Source: Microbacterium saccharophilum (GTDB lineage Bacteria > Actinomycetota > Actinomycetes > Actinomycetales > Microbacteriaceae). From it: a DNA stretch of 64,000 bases. Below are positions 32,421-39,137 of this stretch, piece after piece; positions within the stretch are counted from its first letter, which is position 1, and every line of letters starts with the position of its first letter. Made by a program: the position numbers and the translations under genes. The notes beneath the pieces are model-generated. The model worked only from the letters and a program-made list of their open reading frames with translations, had not been told where the DNA came from and did no database searches. Where the stretch lies: contig NZ_BKAH01000003.1 of NCBI RefSeq assembly GCF_007992455.1, positions 62,001-126,000 of the forward strand. Reading direction: 5' to 3'.

Positions 32421-33238
32421 GCCTGACCCGCGCGACCCGCTCCGAGCTCACCAAGCAGTTCTCCACGTCGCTGTGGTGGGTCCTCGCCCTCGTCCTCGTC
32501 GCCTGGGTGGGCTCGACGGCCGCCGGCCTCGCGGCCGTCTTCGCGGCCGGCGCGTCCGGGGCCCTGGGGGACGCCGCCCAGGGTCCGCAGCTGCCCGCAG
32601 AGCTCATCCCGCCCATGGTCTACAGCCTCGCGACGGCCGTCGGCTACGTCTTCCCGCTCCTGATCGGCGCGCTGCTGGTCACCGGGGAGTTCCGCCACCA
32701 GACGCTCACGCCGACGTTCCTCGCGACACCCCGCCGCGGGGTGGCGCTCGGCGGCAAGATCGTCGCCGGCATCGTCGTCGGCCTCCTGTTCGCGCTCGTC
32801 GCCCTCGTGTCGACCGTCGTCCCGGGCGCCGGCATCCTGGCCGCCTTCGGTGTCGACACGCAGCTGCAGGACGCGGACACCTGGGCGATGGTCGGCCGGA
32901 TGGTGATCGCGTTCCCGCTGTGGGTGCTGATCGGCATCGGGGTGGGCACGCTCGTCCGCAGTCAGGTCGGCGCCGTCGTCGGCGTGATCGCCTTCACGCA
33001 GTTCATCGAGCCGATCCTGCGGGTCGTCGCAGGGCTCGTCGACGGCCTCGACGCCGTCACGCAGTACCTCCCGGGCGCCGCCTCCGACGCGCTCGCGGGC
33101 GCGAGCATCTACACCGGCATGGTCGGCGGGGAGACCCAGAGCCTGGAGTGGTGGGCCGGCGGCCTCGTGCTGCTGGCGTACGCCGTCGTCTTCCTCGGCC
33201 TCGGGCACCTGCTCAGCTGGCGCCGCGACGTCAGCTGA
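32417..33238 (+). CDS. ABC transporter permease
   Basis: A 273-residue ABC-2-like membrane protein with about six hydrophobic segments. An amphipathic N-terminus (LTRATRSELTKQFSTSLWW) precedes the first segment, and the conserved cytoplasmic loop EFRHQTLTPTFLATPRR, typical of ABC-2 permeases, is near residue 97. It partners the ATPase encoded by the overlapping upstream gene. Export of a peptide or small molecule is likely but unproven. Confidence 0.9.
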
Positions 33239-33244
33239 CCCTCG

Positions 33245-33703
33245 TCAGGCGGTCGCCGGCGCCGGCCGCCGCGCGCGGGGCGCCTTCGGCCGCGGGGCCG
33301 CGGTGGGAATGGCGCCCGTGACGATGTCGACGACATCGGTGGGCTCGGCATCCGTCTCCAGCTGCAGCGCCTGCACGAGCGCGAGTGCGTGCCGCGTCGT
33401 CAGGACGAGACGCTGGAACTCCGACTCGCCCTCGATGTCGATGACGACGGCGGGCCGGTGCCCGCGCACGACGACGAAGTCCGACGCGCCCGCCGCCCGC
33501 CACGTGCCCATCGCGACGACGCCGCGCACGTGCGTTCCCGGGCTCGCGACGCCGCGCAGCCACGTCCACGCGTCGTCGGTCAGCTGCACCTTCCGGATCT
33601 GCGTGCGCGCGACCTTCACACTGCCGCGACGGAAGGCGAGCGCCCGCTCGGCGGCGGAGAGCACGACCTCCAGCTGCGTCGAGTCGAGCAGGAGAGTCAC
33701 CAT
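33245..33703 (-). CDS. Hypothetical protein
   Basis: I do not recognise a named family for this 152-residue protein. It starts MVTLLLDSTQLEVVLSAAERALAFRRG and has strands such as VKVARTQIRKVQL and HRPAVVIDIEGE, compatible with a small beta-rich (PH-like) domain, then a Pro/Ala/Arg-rich tail (IPTAAPRPKAPRARRPAPATA) that may bind nucleic acid or be disordered. CAGACT six bases before the ATG resembles the leaderless promoters. It is convergent with the ABC permease gene. Confidence 0.75.
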   Translation of the reverse strand: MVTLLLDSTQLEVVLSAAERALAFRRGSVKVARTQIRKVQLTDDAWTWLRGVASPGTHVRGVVAMGTWRAAGASDFVVVRGHRPAVVIDIEGESEFQRLVLTTRHALALVQALQLETDAEPTDVVDIVTGAIPTAAPRPKAPRARRPAPATA

Positions 33704-33796
33704 GCCCTCAGTCTGCCAGCGCGCGGCGTGCCGTGTGCTCACGGACCGGCAACGATCCGCGGCGTGTCACCGGTCCGCGGCGTCCCGGGCGGGTGG

Positions 33797-34600
33797 TCAG
33801 AGCGTGAACTCGTCCGTGGCGTGCGGCAGCGGGAAGCGCGAGACGGCGTCGATCAGTCCGCCGACGGTCTGCTCCCGTGCGACGACATGGATGCCGAGCC
33901 CGACCTTGCGGGCGTCCTTCGCGGTCCGCGGACCGATCGCCGCGATGACCGTGTCGGCCGGGATCTCGGGGAACTGCTCCCGCACCTGCTCCGCGACCGA
34001 GCCGCTCGTGACGAGGATGGCGTTGATCCGCCCGCTCTGCACGTCGTGCGCGATGCGCTCGGTGACGGGGACCCCGACGGTCCGGTACGCCACGACGCTG
34101 CGGACGTCGTGGCCCGCCTCCGTCAGCCGGCGCGTCAGCACGGGCTTGGCGATCTCGCTGCGGAGGGTGAGGATGCGGCGCGGCTCCGGTTCGAGCGCGA
34201 TCAGCTGCGCCGCCATGCCCGCGGCCGAGTTGTCCTCGTCGGGCACGAGGTCGACGCGGTACCCGACGGCGCTGAGCGCGGCGGCGGTCGTCTCGCCCAC
34301 GGCGGCGACACGCGTCGTCGCGGGGATGACCGCCCGGTAGGCGTATAGGACGTCCACGGTCGTCGCGCTGGTGAGGGTCACCCAGTCGAAGGCGCCAGCG
34401 GCGAGGTCGGCCAGCGCCTTCTCGAGCGTCGCCTGGTCGGTCGACGGGGCGAAGTTGATGAGCGGTGCGATCACGGGGACGGCGCCCTGGGCGCGCAGCG
34501 TCGCGGCGACGCTGTCCCCCCACGGACCGCCGCGCGGGACGAGCACACGCCAGCCCTTCAGGGGCTTCGCGGCCGTGGCGGCCTGTGGCTGTGTGTTCAT
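33797..34600 (-). CDS. hemD: Uroporphyrinogen-III synthase
   Basis: HemD-fold protein of 267 residues that cyclises hydroxymethylbilane with inversion of ring D in haem synthesis. The two-lobed pattern is visible: N-lobe GWRVLVPRGGPWGDSVAATL and FDWVTLTSATTVDVL, hinge VAAVGETTAAALSAVGY, C-lobe ILTLRSEIAKPVLTRRL, VVAYRTVGVP, ILVTSGSVAEQV and the terminal AIGPRTAKDARKVGL. It lies in the same direction as a protoporphyrinogen-oxidase-type gene 1.3 kb upstream, but hemC, hemB and hemE are not in the window. The 172 bases upstream hold no gene. Confidence 0.92.
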   Translation of the reverse strand: MNTQPQAATAAKPLKGWRVLVPRGGPWGDSVAATLRAQGAVPVIAPLINFAPSTDQATLEKALADLAAGAFDWVTLTSATTVDVLYAYRAVIPATTRVAAVGETTAAALSAVGYRVDLVPDEDNSAAGMAAQLIALEPEPRRILTLRSEIAKPVLTRRLTEAGHDVRSVVAYRTVGVPVTERIAHDVQSGRINAILVTSGSVAEQVREQFPEIPADTVIAAIGPRTAKDARKVGLGIHVVAREQTVGGLIDAVSRFPLPHATDEFTL

Positions 34601-34772
34601 GCTCGACTCTCGTGGTCCTTCGCCGGACGCCCGTTCGAGCGACCGACAGCGCGACCGGGCGAGGACAGACGTCCACGCGCTCGGGATCGCATCGTCGGCA
34701 GCATCTGCCTCATCGCCACTGCCTGAGGTTCGAGCATACCCCGCACCCGTCCGCCGGGCTCTGCACCCCAGA

Positions 34773-35042
34773 TCAGCGGGTGTAAAGGCGGACGATGCCC
34801 CACACCGCGAGACCCACGACGGCGGCCACGCCGGCCACCGCCGCAGCGGCCCCGGTGGGGTTGGCGCGGGCGAAGCGCCGCGCGGCGACGACCTGCTCGT
34901 CGACGACGTCGCCGATCCGCTTGGGGACGTTGGCCTTCTCCTCGATGGCGAACAGCGCCGCTTTCAGCTCGGCGCGGGCGCGCTCCACGGGGTCGGCGAT
35001 GCCGAGAGCCACGGCGGTGCGGGGAACGATCTCAGAACTCAT
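34773..35042 (-). CDS. DUF3618 family small membrane protein
   Basis: An 89-residue protein matching the actinobacterial DUF3618 pattern: DPVERARAELKAALFAIEEKANVPKRI near the N-terminus and a single C-terminal transmembrane segment (AAAVAGVAAVVGLAVWGIVRL). Its role is not established; it is usually found next to holin-like DUF1469 genes, as here. It overlaps the upstream holin-like gene by 11 bases, so translation is coupled. Confidence 0.88.
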   Translation of the reverse strand: MSSEIVPRTAVALGIADPVERARAELKAALFAIEEKANVPKRIGDVVDEQVVAARRFARANPTGAAAAVAGVAAVVGLAVWGIVRLYTR

Positions 35043-35442
35043 CGGTCACGTCCTTCACGATCCGCGCGTCGGCCTTGATCGACTTCGCGGGGCTGTCGGT
35101 GCGGGTCAGCTTCTTGATGCGCAGGATGCCGAGGAGCGCGAACACGATCGCGATCACCAGCAGGAGGACGAGCACGATGAGCGCCGCGAGCCATGCCGGT
35201 ATCCAGGACGCGAGTCCGATGATCGTGAACGCCCCGAGCGTCGGGATCGCCCAGAAGAGGAAGAACAGGGCGATGACGAACCAGACGCCGCCCATCCCGG
35301 CATCCTTGCCGACGCTCTTGAGCCATTTCTTCGCGGAGTCGATCTCCGCGGCGATGAGGTTGCGGACCAGCTCCGGCACCTCACCCAGCAGGGTGAAGAG
35401 GCTGTCGTCGGAGCGGTCGCGGAATCCGCGGGGGGTGCTCAT
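35032..35442 (-). CDS. Phage-holin-like (DUF1469) membrane protein
   Basis: A 136-residue membrane protein of the Phage_holin_3_6/DUF1469 family. The soluble N-terminus has the family block SLFTLLGEVPELVRNLIAAEIDSAKKW. Two long hydrophobic hairpin segments follow (VWFVIALFFLFWAIPTLGAFTIIG and LAALIVLVLLLVIAIVFALLG). Despite the name, these chromosomal genes are not evidence of a prophage; no other phage gene is near. It is the middle gene of a YtxH-holin-DUF3618 cassette, one base after the YtxH-like stop. Confidence 0.88.
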   Translation of the reverse strand: MSTPRGFRDRSDDSLFTLLGEVPELVRNLIAAEIDSAKKWLKSVGKDAGMGGVWFVIALFFLFWAIPTLGAFTIIGLASWIPAWLAALIVLVLLLVIAIVFALLGILRIKKLTRTDSPAKSIKADARIVKDVTDEF

Positions 35443-35443
35443 C

Positions 35444-35815
35444 TCAGCTGTCCGCGGCCTTCGCCACCTTCGCGGCGGCCTCCTTGGCCTCTTCGGCGGT
35501 CATCTCGCCCGCGCGGACGACGTCATCGGCGGACTTCTTGCCGGCACGGATGGCGGCGTCGAGCCGGTCGCCGGCGCTCCCGTTCTTGCTGGCGGCCTTG
35601 CCCACCTTCACCGCGCCGTCCCACAGGGCGCTGGGCAGCGCCATGGCCGCGGTCTTTCCGAGCTCCTTGGCCTTGTCGACCTGCTTCTGGACCTGCGGGG
35701 TGTCCCACACCTTCTGCACGCCGTCCTTGATCTGCTCGTAGCGCTCACGCCCGGCACGCGACCCGAGCACGTAGCCCGCCGCAAATCCGATGACGATCCC
35801 GATCTTGCCCCTCAT
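35444..35815 (-). CDS. YtxH-like small envelope protein
   Basis: A 123-residue protein with a short N-terminal hydrophobic segment containing glycine (KIGIVIGFAAGYVLGSRAGRERY), a pattern seen in YtxH-type general-stress proteins. A long Lys/Ala-rich helical region follows, with probable coiled coil (VQKQVDKAKELGKTAAM; later AEEAKEAAAKVAKAADS). The function is unknown. The ATG at 35815 has GAGGAG six bases upstream. First gene of its cassette; a 13-base palindrome lies at its predicted transcription start. Confidence 0.82.
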   Translation of the reverse strand: MRGKIGIVIGFAAGYVLGSRAGRERYEQIKDGVQKVWDTPQVQKQVDKAKELGKTAAMALPSALWDGAVKVGKAASKNGSAGDRLDAAIRAGKKSADDVVRAGEMTAEEAKEAAAKVAKAADS

Positions 35816-35846
35816 GGGGTTCTCCTCACGCTCGTTGCCGATGGTG

Positions 35847-35863
35847 CTGGTGACACCAGGGTA
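35847..35863 (-). promoter_or_regulatory. Promoter and operator-like palindrome of the YtxH cassette
   Basis: A TACCCT -10 on the minus strand (35863-35858) is followed at once by the perfect 13-base palindrome CTGGTGACACCAG (35847-35859), which overlaps the -10 by two bases and covers the predicted transcription start. This arrangement suits a repressor. Confidence 0.5.
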
Positions 35864-35908
35864 GTCCTGTATGCCTGTTCCGGCATCCGGGGGTTGCCAA
35901 GGGCGGCG

Positions 35909-37351
35909 TCAGTGCGTAATGTGCCCCATCGGCGTTCCCCAGAGCGCGTGTCCACGGACGAGATCGGCCTCTGCCACGGCATCCGCGGCGACCCGCGCGG
36001 GGTCACCGCCGACGAGCCAGCCGCCCGTGAGGGCGAGCCCGGCGTCGTGCGCGGCGCCGCGGATCGCGGCCGTCGCCTCGGCGTGGCCGCTGACCTCGGC
36101 AGGCGTCACGGAGACCTCGCGGCACACGTGCGCGCCGCGCAGCTCGGAGCGGGTCAGGGGCACACCGGTGAGGGCCGCGGCGGCGTCGAGGGCGCGGTCG
36201 ATGGCGGCGTCATCGTCGCCGGCGTCGGCGCGGGGCGCGGACGCCACTCGCAGGAGGGGGGATCCGCGGTCGAGGGCATCGGCCAGCCCGGGCCATTCGG
36301 CGGTCGCGTGGCGGAGGACCGTCCCGTCGGTCGCGGCCACGGCGACGCGGCGCGGCGCGTCCGCCAGCGCCGGGGCGTGGACGAGCAGCGTGACGATCTC
36401 GCGCGGCGGCGTGGAAGCCTGGAGGTCGGGCAGGGCCGCGAACGGGTGGACGAGCCTGCGGGCCTCGGCCTCCCCGGTCGCCACGATCACCGCGTCGGCA
36501 GCGACCTCCAGCGGGGCTCCGTTTTCCGCGGGGTCGCAGGTGAGGAGCCAGCCGGTGTCGGTGCGAGCGAGGGTCTGCACGCGCGCGCCGCGCTGGATCG
36601 TCACCTCGAGGAGGGCGAGCCGCTCCTCGAGGCTCTCCGTCAGGCGGGTCAGGCCGCCGCGGAGCGTCGCGCGCCGGGCCCGCGCCACGTGCTCCGGCGT
36701 CGCCGCGAGCAGTTCCGCGACCGCTCCGCTCAGCGAGCCGGCACGCGTCAGAGCGCCGTTGAGTCCCGGGACGGCCGCGTCGACGTCGAGCCGGTCGGGG
36801 TCGACCCCGAACCGTGCGCGGACGGCCGGCGCGACCATGCGATCGGCGACGCGGTCGCCCATGCGCGTGCGCACGAGGTCGCCGAGGCTGCGCGCGCGGC
36901 CGATGGTGAGCGGCGGCCGGAGGCGGTCGAGGTAGGCGCGCCACGCGCCCCGCCACCCGATGAGCCGGCGGACGTCGTCGGCGAACGGGTTGGCGGGGAT
37001 GCCGAGGATGCTCTGCTCCGGGAGGGCTGCCAGCCCGCCCGGCAGGCCCGCCACCCACACGGCGCCGGCCGCCGACTCGACGATGTCTCCGCTCAGGCCG
37101 AGGTCGTCCAGCAGCGCGGCGAACGCCCCCTCCGGCGGGGCGAACGCCTCCGCACCGACGTCGACGGCGGTCCCGCCGAGGTCCGCGGCGACGATCCCGC
37201 CGCCCAGGCGCTCTGCGGCATCCACGAGCGTCACACCGATCCCGACTTTGGCGCACTCGAGCGCGGCCACGAGGCCGGCGAGGCCGCCGCCGATCACGAC
37301 GATGCGGGCGTCACGGGCGCGCCCCACGAGGCCGGAGGCAGAGTCGGTCAT
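35909..37351 (-). CDS. Protoporphyrinogen/coproporphyrinogen III oxidase-like flavoprotein
   Basis: FAD-dependent amine-oxidase-fold protein of 480 residues, HemY/HemG group, which oxidises (copro)porphyrinogen III in haem synthesis. Features: dinucleotide motif IVVIGGGLAGLVAALE (about residue 17), VDVGAEAFAPPEG, the conserved VAPAVRARFGVDPDRLD insert, and the terminal FAD-binding GGWLVGGDPARVAADAVAEADLVRG. The usual GVG/AxxGxGIP ending is partly changed, so a related oxidase cannot be excluded. I chose the ATG at 37351 because GAGG lies nine bases upstream; an ATG at 37360 has GAGG touching it. It is followed by the envelope cassette, then hemD. Confidence 0.85.
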   Translation of the reverse strand: MTDSASGLVGRARDARIVVIGGGLAGLVAALECAKVGIGVTLVDAAERLGGGIVAADLGGTAVDVGAEAFAPPEGAFAALLDDLGLSGDIVESAAGAVWVAGLPGGLAALPEQSILGIPANPFADDVRRLIGWRGAWRAYLDRLRPPLTIGRARSLGDLVRTRMGDRVADRMVAPAVRARFGVDPDRLDVDAAVPGLNGALTRAGSLSGAVAELLAATPEHVARARRATLRGGLTRLTESLEERLALLEVTIQRGARVQTLARTDTGWLLTCDPAENGAPLEVAADAVIVATGEAEARRLVHPFAALPDLQASTPPREIVTLLVHAPALADAPRRVAVAATDGTVLRHATAEWPGLADALDRGSPLLRVASAPRADAGDDDAAIDRALDAAAALTGVPLTRSELRGAHVCREVSVTPAEVSGHAEATAAIRGAAHDAGLALTGGWLVGGDPARVAADAVAEADLVRGHALWGTPMGHITH

Positions 37352-37380
37352 GGCGTCCATCCTCGCACTCGGTGATCGAC

Positions 37381-38163
37381 TCAGCCGGCGGCCGCGCGGC
37401 GTCGCAGGCGGGCCTCGGCGCGCGTCGAGGGGCCATCGCCCGGCGCCCCGGCGGGTGCCGGGGAGCCCCCGCCGGGCTGGTCTGCCGTGGTCACGCGTCC
37501 GTCGTGCAGCTCGATGACGCGATCGGCGCGCGCGACGAGCAGGGGATCATGCGTCGCGACGACGGCGGCGAGGCCGCGGGCGTGCACGAGGCCGACGAGG
37601 AGATCCATGACGGATGCCGCCGTCCGGCTGTCCAGCTGGCCCGTCGGCTCGTCGGCGATAAGGACGCGCGGCCCCGACACGATCGCCCGCGCGACTCCGA
37701 CGCGCTGCTGCTGTCCGCCGGAGAGCTCATCGGGGCGCTGCCCCGCGTGGTCGGCGAGACCGACGTCCGCGAGCGCCGCCGCGACGCGCTCGGCGCGCTC
37801 CCGCGGGTCGGTCCCGGCGATGCGGAGTGGCACCTCCACGTTCTCGGCCGCGGTCAGCACGGGGAGGAGCCCGAACGATTGGAAGACGATGCCGAGCTCC
37901 CGGTGCCGCAGCTCCGCGAGGGCGGTCTCCCCGAGGTCGGCGAGGTCGTGACCGGCCAGCTCGACCCGCCCCGCCGTCGGGGTGTCGAGGCCTCCGAGGA
38001 GATTGAGCAGCGTCGTCTTCCCTGCGCCCGAGGCACCGCGGACCACGAGGAGCTCCCCGGCCCGCAGCGTCAGATCGACGTCGACGCACGCGTGCACCTC
38101 GCCAGCGGGCCCGAGGAACGTGCGGGACAGCCGTTCGGCGCGCAGCAGGATGTCACCGGTCAT
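37381..38163 (-). CDS. ABC transporter ATPase (MacB/LolD type)
   Basis: A 260-residue ATPase of the lipoprotein-release/macrolide-export (MacB) family, which drives FtsX-like permeases. Walker A GASGAGKTT (about 44), Q-loop IVFQSFGLLPVLTAAENV, signature LSGGQQQRVGVA, Walker B VLIADEPTGQLD and the H-loop ATHDPL are all seen. The last about 35 residues are Gly/Pro/Arg-rich and probably disordered. The ATG at 38163 lies inside the end of the neighbouring ATPase gene (11-base overlap) with GGAGGAGG upstream. Its partner permeases are encoded directly upstream. Confidence 0.92.
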   Translation of the reverse strand: MTGDILLRAERLSRTFLGPAGEVHACVDVDLTLRAGELLVVRGASGAGKTTLLNLLGGLDTPTAGRVELAGHDLADLGETALAELRHRELGIVFQSFGLLPVLTAAENVEVPLRIAGTDPRERAERVAAALADVGLADHAGQRPDELSGGQQQRVGVARAIVSGPRVLIADEPTGQLDSRTAASVMDLLVGLVHARGLAAVVATHDPLLVARADRVIELHDGRVTTADQPGGGSPAPAGAPGDGPSTRAEARLRRRAAAG

Positions 38164-39133
38164 CAAAGGCCTCCTCCACAGGCTCCGCCACGGGATGCCG
38201 GGGCGGGCCGCTCGCCGGCTGCCCGGGTCGCACCGCGACGAAGTCGTTCTCGAGGTCGAGTCGGACGCGGTCCCGCAGCTCGAGCGCCGTCACGAACTCC
38301 TCCGGCAGCTGCAGTCTGCCGACACGGTCCAGGACGGCGTACTCGGCCGCGACATGACGCTCGGCCCCCTCCGCGTCGATCTCCATGGAGCGCAGGACCT
38401 CGGTGGATGTCCTGCCGTCGCGGATCTGGACCGTGCGGCCGACGTGCTCCGACACCGACGCGTCGTGCGTCACGATGAGCGTCGTGACGCCGAGCTCCCG
38501 GTTCGCCGACCGCATCGCCTCCAGGACGTGCGCACTCGTCTCGTCGTCGAGTTCGCCGGTCGGCTCATCCGCCAGCAGGACCTGCGGCCCGTTCGCGAGG
38601 GCGATCGCGATCGCCACGCGCTGCTGCTCGCCGCCGGACAGCTGGCTCGGCCGACGGGCCGCCCCGTGGCCGATCTCGAGCAGCTCAAGCAGCTCCGCCG
38701 TCCGGGTGCTGCGCTGCGCCTTGGGCACGACGTCGGCGACGGCGAGCGCGGCACCGACGTTCTCCGCGGCCGTGAGATACGGCAGCAGGTTGCGGGCGGT
38801 CTGCTGCCAGACGAAGCCGACCACACGACGCCGGAAGGCGACGCGGTCGCGATCGGTCATCGCGAGCAGGTCATGACCGGCGACGTGAGCGGTGCCGGCC
38901 GTGGGCACATCGAGGGTGGACAGGATGGACAGCAGGGTCGACTTGCCGGACCCGGAGGCCCCCACAACGGCCACGAGCTCGCCCTGTTCCACCCGCAGGT
39001 TGAGTCCCTGCAGCGCCTGCACCTCGATGCCCTTGGCCGTGAAGATGCGGACGAGGTCGGCGCACAGGATGGCCGGCTCGGTCGACGGAAGCGCCGAACC
39101 GGCACCCACCGGCACCGTCTCTGATCGCGTCAT
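38153..39133 (-). CDS. ABC ATPase with C-terminal AbrB-like domain
   Basis: A 326-residue MacB-type ATPase. Walker A GASGSGKST (about 57), Q-loop FVWQQTARNLLPYLTAAENV, signature LSGGEQQRVAIA, Walker B VLLADEPTGELD and ATP-loop VTHDASV are present. Beyond the ATPase core, residues about 268-310 (YAVLDRVGRLQLPEEFV, then ELRDRVRLDLENDFVAVRP) look like a SpoVT/AbrB swapped-hairpin domain, normally DNA-binding or dimerising. This suggests a dimerisation or sensing role. The ATG at 39133 has AGGAAGG upstream. An in-frame upstream extension has no homology. Confidence 0.88.
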   Translation of the reverse strand: MTRSETVPVGAGSALPSTEPAILCADLVRIFTAKGIEVQALQGLNLRVEQGELVAVVGASGSGKSTLLSILSTLDVPTAGTAHVAGHDLLAMTDRDRVAFRRRVVGFVWQQTARNLLPYLTAAENVGAALAVADVVPKAQRSTRTAELLELLEIGHGAARRPSQLSGGEQQRVAIAIALANGPQVLLADEPTGELDDETSAHVLEAMRSANRELGVTTLIVTHDASVSEHVGRTVQIRDGRTSTEVLRSMEIDAEGAERHVAAEYAVLDRVGRLQLPEEFVTALELRDRVRLDLENDFVAVRPGQPASGPPRHPVAEPVEEAFDDR

Positions 39134-39137
39134 GGGT

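Noticed and set aside
35032..35442. Holin-like gene as evidence of a prophage
   Set aside because: DUF1469 genes are common chromosomal envelope genes in actinobacteria and no phage gene, integrase or att repeat is near.
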